From: Azospirillum baldaniorum
Lineage (GTDB): Bacteria > Pseudomonadota > Alphaproteobacteria > Azospirillales > Azospirillaceae
DNA: 64,000 nt
Assembly (NCBI RefSeq): GCF_003119195.2
Contig: NZ_CP022253.1
Span: 762,001-826,000, forward strand
Reading direction: 5' to 3'
Shown piece after piece: positions 7,989-17,310 of the stretch. The first letter of the stretch is position 1. Each line of letters opens with the position of its first letter. The position numbers were made by a program, and so were the translations under genes. The notes under the pieces were generated by a model, which saw nothing but the letters and a program-made list of their open reading frames with translations, was not told where the DNA came from and made no database searches.

Positions 7989-9224
7989 ATGGCGGCCCTG
8001 ACGGCCTTCCTGCACGGGCTGGCCGTCGCCACGGCGGCGGCCTCGGTCGCCCTCGGCCTGCCGGAACTGCGACCCGGCACCGACCCGACGGTGGGCTGGA
8101 TCGGCGGTGGGCTGATCCTTCTGGCGGGTGGCGTCGCGGACCTGCACCGCCGCCTGGCCCGCCGGCAGGGTGACACCCTGCGCCGGCTGGACCACCTTCA
8201 GAAGAGCGTGGATGCGCTGGCCGAACGGCTGGAGCAGCGGATCGCACCGGGGGCGGAAACCGACAACGCCGTTCCTTCTTCCGCCGCCCACGAGGCCGTG
8301 CTTCAGGAGGTCAAGCTCCTGCACACGCTGGTCGCCCGGCTCGGCGAACCCCGACCGCCGGGAGAGCGCGAACCGCCGGCGGCGTCCCGCCCGGCCCGGC
8401 CAGAGCCCCAAGCCCCGCGCAGCATTCCGGACCCGCAGCCCGCGGCCGGAGCCGAAGCGACGCCGATGGACGCCGCCGCGGTTCTGGAAGCGGTGCGCGA
8501 GGCACTGGCCGCCGACCGGATCGACATCCACCTCCAGCCCATCGTCAGCCTGCCCCAGCGCAAGCACCGCTTCTTCGAGGTGTTCTCGCGCGTGCGCGCC
8601 GCCGACGGGGCGCTGATCCTGCCCGACCGTTATCTGGAGATCGCGGAGCGCGCGGGGCTGATGGCCACCATCGACAACCTCCTGCTGGTCCGCTGCATCC
8701 AGCTGATCCGCGAGACGGAGCGGCGCCAGCACGCCATCGGCTTCTTCTGCAACATGTCCGCCGCCACGCTCAGCGACGCTGCGTTCATGCGGCAGTTCCT
8801 CGATCTGTTGGCCCGGAACCAGACGCTGGTGCCCAAGCTGGTGTTCGAGTTGAGCCAGCAGGAACTGCGGGCGGGCGGGGCGGTGACGATGGGCATTCTG
8901 TCGCAGCTGTCCCGCATCGGCTTCCGCTTCTCCATGGACCGGGTGAGCGATCTGGACATCGACGTGGACGCGCTGCTGCGCCACGAGATCCGCTATTTGA
9001 AGCTGGACTGCACCCTGCTGCTCGACCCGGCCCTGTCGCCGCGCGTCGAGGCGCTGCGCCGCCGCCTGGAGGGCACGGGGATCGACCTCATCGCCGAGAA
9101 GATCGAGACGGAGGCGCAGCTCGACGCGATTCTGCGCAGCGGCATCGACTTCGGTCAGGGCTACCTGTTCGGCGGGCCGCGTCCGGCGCGCAAACCGCCG
9201 CGGGATAATTTTGCCGTGAATTAA
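7989..9224 (+). CDS. membrane-anchored degenerate EAL-domain protein
   Basis: A 411-residue protein. Two hydrophobic segments near the N-terminus (about 5-22 and 36-52) are followed by a helix-rich linker, a Pro/Ala-rich spacer (about 115-155) and an EAL domain (about 165-405). The domain is off consensus: EVFSR stands in place of EALxR, CNMSAA in place of the N-x-S segment, and the DDFGTG loop is replaced by MDRVSDLD. It is therefore probably not an active c-di-GMP phosphodiesterase. A binding or scaffold role is more likely. It starts 8 bp after pyrD and may be in the same transcript. Confidence 0.8.
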   Translation: MAALTAFLHGLAVATAAASVALGLPELRPGTDPTVGWIGGGLILLAGGVADLHRRLARRQGDTLRRLDHLQKSVDALAERLEQRIAPGAETDNAVPSSAAHEAVLQEVKLLHTLVARLGEPRPPGEREPPAASRPARPEPQAPRSIPDPQPAAGAEATPMDAAAVLEAVREALAADRIDIHLQPIVSLPQRKHRFFEVFSRVRAADGALILPDRYLEIAERAGLMATIDNLLLVRCIQLIRETERRQHAIGFFCNMSAATLSDAAFMRQFLDLLARNQTLVPKLVFELSQQELRAGGAVTMGILSQLSRIGFRFSMDRVSDLDIDVDALLRHEIRYLKLDCTLLLDPALSPRVEALRRRLEGTGIDLIAEKIETEAQLDAILRSGIDFGQGYLFGGPRPARKPPRDNFAVN

Positions 9225-9284
9225 TTATGCAAGAAAATTCGCCGTTCGGGCGGCGGATTCGGGCCGGAAATGCCCCCGGCGCCC

Positions 9285-9313
9285 TTGACAGAAAGCCCGC
9301 CCGCATTAGAGAT
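9285..9313 (+). promoter_or_regulatory. sigma-70-type promoter of thrS
   Basis: A perfect -35 TTGACA at 9285-9290 is followed after 16-17 bp by TAGAGAT. It lies 65 bp upstream of the thrS start. A small hairpin (CCCGGC-4 nt-GCCGGG) follows in the leader and could affect thrS translation. Confidence 0.65.
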
Positions 9314-9354
9314 TTCGCCTCCCGGCATCCGCCGGGTGCGATGCAAACAGTCAA

Positions 9355-11319
9355 ATGGTGACTTCGGTGACGTCCAACATCGCCATCACGCTGCCCGACG
9401 GCAGCGTGCGGGAGTTCGACCGGCCGGTGACGGGGCTTGAGATTGCCCAGTCGATCGGGCCGCGCCTTGCCAAGGATGCGCTTGCCGTCAAGCTCGACGG
9501 CGAGGTGAAGGACCTCACCACCACCGTCACCACCAACGCCAAGATCGAGATCGTCACGCGCAGTCATCCCGACGCGCTCGAGGTCATCCGTCACGACGCC
9601 GCCCACGTCCTCGCCGACGCCGTGCAGAAGCTCTATCCGGGCACGCAGGTGACCATCGGTCCGGCGATCGCCAACGGCTTCTATTACGACTTCGCGCGCG
9701 AGGAACCCTTCACGCCCGACGATCTGCAGAAGATCGAGGCGAAGATGCGCGAGATCGTCGCCAAGGACGTTCCCATCGTGCGCGAGGTCTGGACCCGCGA
9801 CGATGCGGTCGCCTACTTCAAGAAGCTCGGCGAGCATTACAAGGCCGAGCTGATCGAGGCGATCCCGGCGGACCAGGACATCAGCGTCTACCGCCAGGAC
9901 GACTGGCTGGACCTGTGCCGCGGCCCGCACGCCCCGACCACGGGCAAGGTCGGCAACGGCTTCAAGCTGATGAAGGTGGCCGGCGCCTACTGGCGCGGCG
10001 ACAGCCGGAACCCCATGCTCCAGCGCATCTACGGCACCGCCTGGCGCGACGAGAAGGAGCTGAAGGCCTACCTGCACCAGCTTGAGGAGGCGGAGAAGCG
10101 CGACCACCGCCGGCTGGGCAAGGAGCTGGACCTGTTCCACGTGCAGGAGGAGGCCGTCGGCTCGGTCTTCTGGCACCCGAAGGGCTGGACGCTGTTCCGC
10201 ACGCTGGAGACCTACATCCGCACCAAGCTGAGCCAGGCGGACTATGTCGAGGTCAAGACGCCGCAGCTCATCGACAGCTCGCTGTTCAAGGCGTCGGGCC
10301 ACTGGGACATGTATGGCGACAACATGTTCAAGGTCTCGGCCGACGATGGCGAGAAGATGCTCGGCATCAAGCCGATGAACTGCCCGGGCCATGTGCAGAT
10401 CTTCAAGCACGGGCTGCGTTCCTACCGCGACCTGCCGATCCGCATGGCGGAGTTCGGGGCCTGCCACCGCAACGAGCCGTCGGGCGCGCTGCACGGCATT
10501 CTGCGCGTGCGCGCCTTCACCCAGGACGACGCCCACATCTTCTGCACGGAAGATCAGGTGGCGAGCGAGGCGGCGGAGTATTTCAAGCTGCAGCTCGGCG
10601 TGTACAAGGATCTGGGCTTCGACAAGATCGCGGTGAAGCTGGCGCTGCGTCCCGACGTGCGCACCGGCTCCGACGACCTGTGGGACCGGGCGGAGGGCGC
10701 GCTTCGCCAGGCGCTCGACGCCGCCGGTCTGGAGTATGAGGACCTGCCGGGCGAGGGCGCCTTCTACGGCCCGAAGGTGGAATTCCACCTGACCGACGCC
10801 ATCGGGCGCACCTGGCAGTGCGGCACGCTCCAGTACGATCCGAACCTTCCCGAGCGGCTGGACGCCTCCTACATCGGCGAGGACGGCGCCCGCCACCGTC
10901 CGGTGATGCTGCACCGGGCCATCCTGGGCTCGCTGGAGCGCTTCATCGGCATGCTGATCGAGCATTACGCCGGCAAGTTCCCGATGTGGCTCGCTCCGGT
11001 CCAGGCGGTGGTCTGCACCATCACCAACGAGGCCGACGGCTACGGGCAGGAGGTCGTCAGCCTGCTGAAGCGCCATGGCATCCGCGCCGAACTCGACACC
11101 CGGAACGAGAAGATCAACCTGAAGGTCCGCGAACACAGCCTTCAGAAGGTTCCCGTCCTGGTGGTTGTGGGCAAGCGCGAGGCGGAGGAGCGGACGGTCG
11201 CCCTCCGTACCCTCGGTGGTAAGGATCAGGAAGTTCTTGCCCTCGACGCGGCGCTCAATAAACTGAGTGAGGAGGCGAGGTCCCCCGCGGGCGCCGCCGC
11301 TTTCGATTCGCCGTTTTAA
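9355..11319 (+). CDS. thrS: threonine--tRNA ligase
   Basis: A 654-residue class II aminoacyl-tRNA synthetase of full length. In order: N-terminal TGS domain (about 5-65), editing domain with [11 protein letters not shown] near residue 80, and catalytic core with [13 protein letters not shown] near 342 (the Cys and His belong to the zinc site) and [19 protein letters not shown]. The anticodon-binding domain begins near 555 ([12 protein letters not shown]). The start ATG gives MVTSVTSNI; another start a few codons downstream cannot be excluded. infC follows 75 bp after the stop, a classic translation-gene pairing. Confidence 0.97.
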   Translation: MVTSVTSNIAITLPDGSVREFDRPVTGLEIAQSIGPRLAKDALAVKLDGEVKDLTTTVTTNAKIEIVTRSHPDALEVIRHDAAHVLADAVQKLYPGTQVTIGPAIANGFYYDFAREEPFTPDDLQKIEAKMREIVAKDVPIVREVWTRDDAVAYFKKLGEHYKAELIEAIPADQDISVYRQDDWLDLCRGPHAPTTGKVGNGFKLMKVAGAYWRGDSRNPMLQRIYGTAWRDEKELKAYLHQLEEAEKRDHRRLGKELDLFHVQEEAVGSVFWHPKGWTLFRTLETYIRTKLSQADYVEVKTPQLIDSSLFKASGHWDMYGDNMFKVSADDGEKMLGIKPMNCPGHVQIFKHGLRSYRDLPIRMAEFGACHRNEPSGALHGILRVRAFTQDDAHIFCTEDQVASEAAEYFKLQLGVYKDLGFDKIAVKLALRPDVRTGSDDLWDRAEGALRQALDAAGLEYEDLPGEGAFYGPKVEFHLTDAIGRTWQCGTLQYDPNLPERLDASYIGEDGARHRPVMLHRAILGSLERFIGMLIEHYAGKFPMWLAPVQAVVCTITNEADGYGQEVVSLLKRHGIRAELDTRNEKINLKVREHSLQKVPVLVVVGKREAEERTVALRTLGGKDQEVLALDAALNKLSEEARSPAGAAAFDSPF

Positions 11320-11394
11320 CCGACCGCACCGTCCGGGCGGGCCTTCCTCCGGGAGGTCGCGCCCCGGTGGGTTTCCAGTCATGGAGAAGCGTCC

Positions 11395-11931
11395 ATAGCC
11401 AGGATACCGTCCGAAGCCGCTCCGACCCGCGATGGACCGCGGGTAAACCGGGAGATCACGGCTCGCTCGATCCGTCTCGTCGGTGCCGACGGCGAGATGG
11501 TGGGCGTCGTTTCGCTGCGCGATGCGCTGCTGGCCGCTGAGGATGCGGGCCTCGACCTCGTCGAGATCGCCCCCCAGGCGGAGCCTCCTGTCTGCAAGAT
11601 CCTCGACTATGGCAAGTACAAGTACGAGGCGCAGAAGAAGGCCGCCGAGGCGCGCAAGAAGCAGAAGATCATCGAGGTGAAGGAGATCAAGCTCCGACCC
11701 AACATCGATGACAACGACTACGACGTGAAGATGCGCTCGGCCCGCCGCTTCCTTGAGGAAGGCGACAAGGTCAAGGTGACCATGCGCTTCCGCGGGCGCG
11801 AGATGGCGCACCAGGATCTTGGCATGAACGTGCTGGTCCGCGTGCGCGACGAGTTGGACGAACTGGCGAAGGTCGAGCAGATGCCCAAGCTCGAAGGCCG
11901 CCAGATGGTCATGGTCCTCGCGCCGAGGTGA
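11395..11931 (+). CDS. infC: translation initiation factor IF-3 (apparent ATA start)
   Basis: A 178-residue IF-3. The N-domain starts about residue 15 ([15 protein letters not shown]), the linker is Lys/Ala-rich ([16 protein letters not shown]), and the C-domain carries [15 protein letters not shown] and [14 protein letters not shown]. No ATG or GTG begins the conserved N-domain: the first ATG in frame (11497) would remove about 34 residues including the N-terminal ribosome-binding part. An ATA codon at 11395, 5 bp after GGAGAAG, gives the expected N-terminus. A rare start on infC is known from other bacteria (AUU in E. coli) and lets IF-3 repress its own translation, so I choose ATA. Confidence 0.9.
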   Translation: MARIPSEAAPTRDGPRVNREITARSIRLVGADGEMVGVVSLRDALLAAEDAGLDLVEIAPQAEPPVCKILDYGKYKYEAQKKAAEARKKQKIIEVKEIKLRPNIDDNDYDVKMRSARRFLEEGDKVKVTMRFRGREMAHQDLGMNVLVRVRDELDELAKVEQMPKLEGRQMVMVLAPR

Positions 11932-11981
11932 CCCCTTCGGCGCGACGGCCCGACCGCCGTCCGCAGAGCACACGCGTCCCC

Positions 11982-12014
11982 AAAAAAGGCCCGCCGGTTC
12001 CGGCGGGCTTTTTT
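11982..12014 (+). terminator. rho-independent terminator of infC
   Basis: An A6 run, stem GCCCGCCG / CGGCGGGC with a 4-nt loop, then T6. It lies 50 bp after the infC stop. The A and T runs could extend the stem and let it work in both directions. Confidence 0.9.
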
Positions 12015-12129
12015 GTTGGGCGCGGCGCCGTTGCCGCCGCTTTGCCATTCCGCAATTACGGGGTACCGGCATTGCGGAAGCGGGGTGGCGCGCCGACGTG
12101 AGGCTCGTTCCGCCTCCACCATCCGGCCG

Positions 12130-13971
12130 ATGCCCCGACCATCCCTGTTCCGCCGCGCCGCCCTGGCTCTGACGCTCGCGCTGCCGCTGTTGTCCGGCCT
12201 GTCCGCGCCGCCCCCTGCCCAGGCGATGGAGCTGTTCGGGGACGAGTTCCGCACCGTCGACGACGTGTTGGCCTACAACCGCGGCCACGGCGTGCGCTTC
12301 CTCGACCGGCAAGGGCGCTTCATCGGCTCCATCGGCGAGACGTACGGTGATACGCTGACGTTGGAGAGGATGCCGAAGCACCTGATCCAGGCGCTGATCG
12401 CCAAAGAGGACCGGCGCTATCTGGAGCATGATGGCATCGATTTCCAGGGTCTGGCCCGCGCGCTGGCGGTGGCGGTGACGTCCGGCCGCTTCAGCCAGGG
12501 CGGCAGCACGCTGACCCAGCAGACGATGAAGCTGATCTTCCTCAACCGCTACAACCGCTGGTCCCGCAAGGCGTACGAGCTGTACAGCGCCAGCGATTTC
12601 GAGGAACAGCTCGGCAAGAAGAACGTCCTGTATCTGTACCTCAACCGCGCCTATTTCGGTTTCGGCGCGTACGGGGTGGACGCCGCCGCCCGCGTCTTCT
12701 TCGGCAAGCCGGCGGGCAAGCTGTCGCTGAAGGAGTCGGCGATGCTCATCGGCGCGCTGCCCGCCCCCTCCCGCCTGAACCCCTTCGCCGATCTGGAGAA
12801 GGCGGAGGCCAAGGCCGCGCTGGTGCTCGACGCCATGGCCGACGCGGGCTTCATCACCGAACGCACGGCGGAGCAGACCAAGCGCCAGCGCCCGATGCTG
12901 GCCGCGGCCAACAAGGCGGCGGTCCTGTCCACCGGCCACTTTCGCGAGACGGCCAAGGCCCGCTTCGACCGTTTCGCCGCCGACCGCTACGGCGGCGATC
13001 TTCCAGGGCCGACCTTCACCGCGCGCACCACGCTTGACCGCGATCTTCAGGGCGCCGCCCTGCGCAGCGTGGAAACCACCCTGAAGCGCCACGCCAAGGG
13101 CCTGGGCGACGCGGAGGTCGCCCTGGTCGCTCTGGACGGCGACGGGGCGATCCTGGCGATGATCGGCGGGCGCGACGCGGCGGCCCGGCGCGACCATTTC
13201 AACCGCGCGCTCCAAGCCCGCCGCCAACCCGGCTCGGCCTTCAAGCTGTTCGTCTTCCTGGCGGCCCTGGAGCGCGGACTGACCCCGGACTCCCGTGTCG
13301 ACGGCTCGCGCATGGAGTTCACCGACGGGCGGGCCATCCGCAACTTCGACAACCGCTACCCGTCCTCGGTGACGCTGGCCGATGCCTTCGCCCATTCCAC
13401 CAACACGGCCTCGGCCCGCCTGACCCGCGGCCATGCGGAGGAGATCGCCGCCGCCGCCCGCCGTCTCGGCGTCGAGTCGCCGCTGGAGCCGGATCTCGGC
13501 CTTGCGCTGGGGGTCAGCGAGGTGTCGCTTCTGGAGATCACCCAGGCCTACGCGGCGGTGGCCAACGGCGGCAACAAGGTCAATGGCCATCTGTTCCAGC
13601 GCATCGGCGATCCCGCCGGGCGGACGATCTACAGCTACACGCCGCCGAAGGCGGAACGGGTGATCGACCCGCAAATCTCGGCCACCCTGAAAGCGATGCT
13701 GGGCGAGGTGATGCGGGACGGCACGGGCAAGACGGCCCGCCTGCCGGAGGCGCTCGCCAAGAGCGGGGCGGGCGGCAAGACCGGCACCACCAACGATTAC
13801 CGGGACGCCTGGTTCATCGGCTTCGCCGACGGCGTGGCCGGGCGCGGCCTGACGGTGGGGGTGTGGGTCGGCAACGACGGCAACACGCCGATGAAGGGAG
13901 TGACCGGCGGCTCCGTCCCGGCGGAAATCTGGCGCCGCTTCATGGTCGAGGCGGCCCGGGTGAAGGGTTAG
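12130..13971 (+). CDS. bifunctional penicillin-binding protein (glycosyltransferase/transpeptidase)
   Basis: A 613-residue class A PBP that polymerises and cross-links peptidoglycan. The N-terminus looks like a signal peptide or membrane anchor ending in PAQA near residue 34. The GT51 domain has AKEDRRYLEHDGIDFQG near 95 (catalytic Glu), GGSTLTQQTMKL near 127 and YLNRAYFGFGAYG near 175. The transpeptidase domain has SxxK as SAFK near 370, an STN triad near 420 and KTGTTND near 553. The start at 12130 leaves a clean signal peptide. The frame is open further upstream but without conserved sequence. The gene converges on the SH3-domain gene, overlapping it by 4 bp at the stops. Confidence 0.92.
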   Translation: MPRPSLFRRAALALTLALPLLSGLSAPPPAQAMELFGDEFRTVDDVLAYNRGHGVRFLDRQGRFIGSIGETYGDTLTLERMPKHLIQALIAKEDRRYLEHDGIDFQGLARALAVAVTSGRFSQGGSTLTQQTMKLIFLNRYNRWSRKAYELYSASDFEEQLGKKNVLYLYLNRAYFGFGAYGVDAAARVFFGKPAGKLSLKESAMLIGALPAPSRLNPFADLEKAEAKAALVLDAMADAGFITERTAEQTKRQRPMLAAANKAAVLSTGHFRETAKARFDRFAADRYGGDLPGPTFTARTTLDRDLQGAALRSVETTLKRHAKGLGDAEVALVALDGDGAILAMIGGRDAAARRDHFNRALQARRQPGSAFKLFVFLAALERGLTPDSRVDGSRMEFTDGRAIRNFDNRYPSSVTLADAFAHSTNTASARLTRGHAEEIAAAARRLGVESPLEPDLGLALGVSEVSLLEITQAYAAVANGGNKVNGHLFQRIGDPAGRTIYSYTPPKAERVIDPQISATLKAMLGEVMRDGTGKTARLPEALAKSGAGGKTGTTNDYRDAWFIGFADGVAGRGLTVGVWVGNDGNTPMKGVTGGSVPAEIWRRFMVEAARVKG

Positions 13972-14636
13972 CGGCCCTTCGCCCCGGCGAGCAGGGAGGC
14001 GCCGACGAAGCCCAGCGACCGCCCGTTCCGCCCGACCTCGTACCAGGAGCCGAAGGCGGCCATCACGGTGACCGTCTCCCCCCGCTCCAGGACGTCGGCC
14101 ACCTTGGCGTCGCAGAAGGGGGCGACGCGCAGGTTCGCGGCGGCGCGGACGCGCACCCGCGTCCCCACGGCGATGGCCGGGCGGCGCGTGTCGGCGCTGC
14201 GCTCCTCGGCGATGGGACCGGGCAGCGCGCAGCCGCGATCCTCCTTCGAGGCTTTGGCATAGCCGCCCTTGAAGCGGTTCGCCGGCGGGCTTTCCGCAAC
14301 CGCCGCAGGGGCGGGGCCAGCCGGTTTGCGGGCCGGCAGTGGGCCGGCAAGGGCATCGGTGGTGGTCGGCACCGGGGGCTCTGCCGCGGGAGCGGTGGCC
14401 GGTTCCGCCGCCGTTGTCGCCGTTGATGGCGCGGGCGCGGTCAGCACCGGCACAGGAAGCAACGGTGCCAGACCCTGCGGCGCCACCTTTGCCGCCATTC
14501 CCAGCGGGGTCAGCCGGGGAAGCACGGCGGTCGGCGGCGGGCGCGGCGTGAAGGTCGGTTCGGCCTCCTCTGCTTGCGCCTGAGGGCCGCCCAACAACGC
14601 CAGCAGACCGAAAAGGGGAAGGGCGAGCCGGCGCAT
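13968..14636 (-). CDS. exported SH3-domain (SH3b-like) protein
   Basis: A 222-residue protein with a signal peptide (MRRLALPLFGLLALLGG, cleavage after AQA near 23), a long Ala/Pro/Thr-rich low-complexity region (about 30-125) and a C-terminal bacterial SH3-like domain (about 150-218: VRVRAAANLRVAPFCDAKV, then GETVTVMAAFGSWYEV). Such domains bind cell-wall material, so a periplasmic envelope role is likely. It lies 8 bp downstream of another exported protein on the same strand (shared transcript) and opposite a penicillin-binding protein. The exact role is unknown. Confidence 0.75.
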   Translation of the reverse strand: MRRLALPLFGLLALLGGPQAQAEEAEPTFTPRPPPTAVLPRLTPLGMAAKVAPQGLAPLLPVPVLTAPAPSTATTAAEPATAPAAEPPVPTTTDALAGPLPARKPAGPAPAAVAESPPANRFKGGYAKASKEDRGCALPGPIAEERSADTRRPAIAVGTRVRVRAAANLRVAPFCDAKVADVLERGETVTVMAAFGSWYEVGRNGRSLGFVGASLLAGAKGR

Positions 14637-14644
14637 CCGCCGCC

Positions 14645-15781
14645 TCAATCCACGGTGACGCGGGCAACGAGCGCGGGCAGGGTCTGGCAGCGGAACAGCC
14701 CGTCCAAGGTCTGCTGCTCGGTCAGGCGCAGCGACAGGGCGCAACCGTAGGCGTTCACCGTCAGGGTGGTCTGCGCCAGCGCGCCGATGGCGGCGGAAGG
14801 CTTGGCGATGCTGTAGCCGGGGGCGCCCAGCCGCCCGGCGAGCGCGCCGTTGACCGGGTTGACGGAATCGATCTCCAGCGTCAGCGGACCCAGATTGTTC
14901 AGCACCGTTTCGGAATGCGGGTCCTCCTTCGTCGCGTAGAGCTGTACCGGCACCGCCTTGCGGCGGGCGATCCAGTCCTTCAGCGCCAGATTGCCCAGCA
15001 CCGCGTCACGGCTCTGCAGCGCCGCCTCCATGGCGATCTGGCGCAGCGACGGGTCGTTGCCGCCCAGCGCCGCCTCATAGGCGGCGATCCGCGCCGGGCG
15101 GTCCGCGCCCTGAATCCGGATGCGCAGGTCGGCGATCCGCGCCGCACGGGCCTCCTCCTGCCGCCGTTCGGCGGCGGCGCGCTCCTCCTCCGCCTTGGTG
15201 GCGGCGGCCTGCCGGGCGAGCAGATCCTCCTCGCGGCGGCGGCGGGCGTCCTCTTCGGCGCCGCGGGCCTCGGCGTCGCGGGCGATCTGCTCGCGCAGGC
15301 GGTTGGCCTCGGCGGAGCCGGCCAGCACCGGGCGGCCGGGAAGCTCCTCCAGCGGCTGGCCGATGCCTTCCAGCACCTCCGGGTTGCGCAGTTCGATGCG
15401 GGCGTTCCAGCCGTTGGGGCCGAGCGTGGCGAGCGCCGTGGCATTGAGCGTCTTCTCCAGACCGGCCTCGGCAACGGGGCGGATGAAGGTTATGGCGCCG
15501 TCCCGGCTTTCGATCGCGTAGGTCGGCTTGGCGAGCCGCAGCTTGGCTCCGATTCGGACGGCGGCCCGCGATTCGGCGGGTTTCGCGGCGGTCTTGCCGT
15601 CGGGTGCCGGCGCGGGAACCGGGTCCGCCGTCACCTCCTCGACGGTCCAGAGCGGCGGGACGAGGCGCGACACCTCGGCGCGGATGCGGTCGATGGGCAG
15701 GTCGGACGCGCGGGCCGGCAGGACGGGAGCCAGCCCGGCCATCAGCGTCACCGCGATCCCCCACGCCGCCGGTCGCACCAT
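14645..15781 (-). CDS. exported coiled-coil protein of unknown function
   Basis: A 378-residue protein I cannot place in a family. It has a signal peptide (MVRPAAWGIAVTLMAGLAP, cleavage near ARA-SD), a first domain to about residue 165, a charged coiled coil (about 180-245, rich in Glu, Ala, Arg), and a C-terminal beta-rich domain with two Cys (NAYGCALSLRL and GLFRCQTLPALV), possibly a disulfide. The start is the ATG before the signal peptide, although the frame runs open upstream to a TTG near 15985. It probably forms an operon with the downstream SH3-domain protein, which suggests an envelope role. Confidence 0.7.
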   Translation of the reverse strand: MVRPAAWGIAVTLMAGLAPVLPARASDLPIDRIRAEVSRLVPPLWTVEEVTADPVPAPAPDGKTAAKPAESRAAVRIGAKLRLAKPTYAIESRDGAITFIRPVAEAGLEKTLNATALATLGPNGWNARIELRNPEVLEGIGQPLEELPGRPVLAGSAEANRLREQIARDAEARGAEEDARRRREEDLLARQAAATKAEEERAAAERRQEEARAARIADLRIRIQGADRPARIAAYEAALGGNDPSLRQIAMEAALQSRDAVLGNLALKDWIARRKAVPVQLYATKEDPHSETVLNNLGPLTLEIDSVNPVNGALAGRLGAPGYSIAKPSAAIGALAQTTLTVNAYGCALSLRLTEQQTLDGLFRCQTLPALVARVTVD

Positions 15782-16050
15782 CGCTCGTTCTCCACCGGAA
15801 GTGACCACTACAGCTTGTGCCGGTTCATCCAGGCACTGGTACAGCGAAGGCGCCCGGGAAGGGAAGCGGCTTTTGCCCGGGCCAAGGTTGCGCAGCGGCT
15901 GGAACGGTGAACCTCGGGTGGGGATCGCGACCCCCGGTCGAAATTGGCTTTGTGCCCACACGCCGCTTGCAATATCATCATACAAGTGAATGTATATTCG
16001 CCGGAAACGCGAGCGCCTTTCCGCAACGGCAGGGGACCAAGGGCAACGAT

Positions 16051-16371
16051 ATGGCGGGCAGACAGGGGAACAAGGAAGGGCCGGTCCTGGTCTGTCGCAA
16101 TGTCAAGGTTTCGGGCCGACGCACCAGTCTTCGGATGGAGCCCTACATTTGGGACTCCTTGAAGGAAATCTGTGAGCGTGAGGGGCTGACGCTGAACGAC
16201 ATCTGCACCCAGATCGATCAAAGGCGCGGGGAGGCGAATTTGACCGCCTCGATCCGCGTCTTCATTGTCAGTTATTTCCGCAACGCCATCGGAAGCCGCG
16301 GCTTCTCCGAAGACGGACCGTCCAGCATTCTGCGCAAGGCGATGGACGACGCCATCCCGCCCTTCGATTGA
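16051..16371 (+). CDS. ribbon-helix-helix domain protein
   Basis: A 106-residue protein with an RHH-type DNA-binding fold (RHH_4-like) at about residues 20-75: the strand-helix-helix runs through RRTSLRMEPYIWDSLKEICE and LTLNDICTQIDQRR, followed by a helix SIRVFIVSYFRNAI. Proteins of this group are common in alphaproteobacteria as small regulators, with unknown targets. The gene is divergent from the exported-protein operon, with a 269-bp AT-richer gap between. The ribosome site is weak (AGGGGACC). Frames extend upstream, so the start is uncertain. Confidence 0.75.
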   Translation: MAGRQGNKEGPVLVCRNVKVSGRRTSLRMEPYIWDSLKEICEREGLTLNDICTQIDQRRGEANLTASIRVFIVSYFRNAIGSRGFSEDGPSSILRKAMDDAIPPFD

Positions 16372-16396
16372 ACCGGGGGACGGGACGGCCGCCGTC

Positions 16397-17272
16397 TCAC
16401 CAGCGCAGGCTGGGCAGACTGTAGGTCGGCTGGTGGCCGGATGCCGCGGCGGCGGCGGCCAGCTTGGCCGGATCGACCGCCTCGCCCCAGGCCCCGCCCA
16501 ACTCTTCGCGATGAATGCCGAAGGTGACCAGCGCCACGTCGACCCCGGCGGCGTTGGCCCCGGCCACGTCGGTGCGCAGGCTGTCGCCCACCGCCAGGAT
16601 GCGCCCCTTGTCCTTGATGCCCATCAGCGACAGGCAGCGGTCATAGACCGGGGCGTGCGGCTTGCCATGCCAGAAGACGTCGCCGCCCATCTCCTCGTAA
16701 CGCTGGGCCAGCGTGCCGGCGCAGATGACCATCTGCTCGCCGACCATCACGATCAGGTCGGGGTTGGCGCAGACCATCGGCAGGTTGCGGCGGCGGCAGG
16801 CCTCCAGCGCCGGTTCGTAGACCGACAGCGACTCCCCGAAGTCGACGATGCCGGTGTTCACGACGAAATCGGCCTCGTCCGGCGACGCCGCGAGCGTGTA
16901 GTCCAGACCCTCATACACGTCCATGTCGCGGTCCGGACCGATGTGGTACAGCCGCCGGCCCAGAGCGGCGTGCCACGGGTCGTCGCGGTCGCGCAGCGCG
17001 TCGTAGGCGGCCTCGCCCGAGGTCATGACGTGGTGATAGCGATCCCGCCCGATCCCCATGCCATCCAGCTTGGCGATGACGCCGCCGGTGCGGCGCGGCG
17101 CGTTGGACAGCAGGCAGATCACCTTGCCCGCCGCGCGCAGCCGGTCCAGGCACTCGGGCACGCCGGGATAGGGCCGCTCGCCGTCGTGCAGGACGCCCCA
17201 CAGGTCGAGGATGACCCCGTCGTAACGGTCGATGACGGGGGCGATGCCGGAAAGCTGGACGATGTCGGTCAT
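16397..17272 (-). CDS. HAD superfamily, subfamily IIA hydrolase (TIGR01459-like)
   Basis: A 291-residue HAD-IIA protein. Motif I reads DLWGVLHDG near residue 23, with the nucleophile Asp present but Trp at the +2 position where most phosphatases have Asp; this is usual in the TIGR01459 group. Motif II is LLSNAPRR near 54, and motifs III/IV are HGKPHAPVYDRC near 202 and GDSLRTDVAGANAAG near 226. The substrate is unknown. It lies 38 bp downstream of a glycosyltransferase on the same strand, probably co-transcribed. Confidence 0.88.
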   Translation of the reverse strand: MTDIVQLSGIAPVIDRYDGVILDLWGVLHDGERPYPGVPECLDRLRAAGKVICLLSNAPRRTGGVIAKLDGMGIGRDRYHHVMTSGEAAYDALRDRDDPWHAALGRRLYHIGPDRDMDVYEGLDYTLAASPDEADFVVNTGIVDFGESLSVYEPALEACRRRNLPMVCANPDLIVMVGEQMVICAGTLAQRYEEMGGDVFWHGKPHAPVYDRCLSLMGIKDKGRILAVGDSLRTDVAGANAAGVDVALVTFGIHREELGGAWGEAVDPAKLAAAAAASGHQPTYSLPSLRW

Positions 17273-17310
17273 GAGGTCCGGTGGTGTGACGGGCAGGAAA
17301 GGGGGGCGGC

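Noticed and set aside
11497..11931. infC starting at ATG 11497
   Set aside because: This would delete the conserved IF-3 N-terminal segment, and no ribosome site precedes it.
9088..14667. 1859-codon open frame on the minus strand
   Set aside because: It runs antisense to thrS, infC and the penicillin-binding protein, has Arg/Gly/Ala-rich composition and no domain. It is a GC-bias shadow frame.
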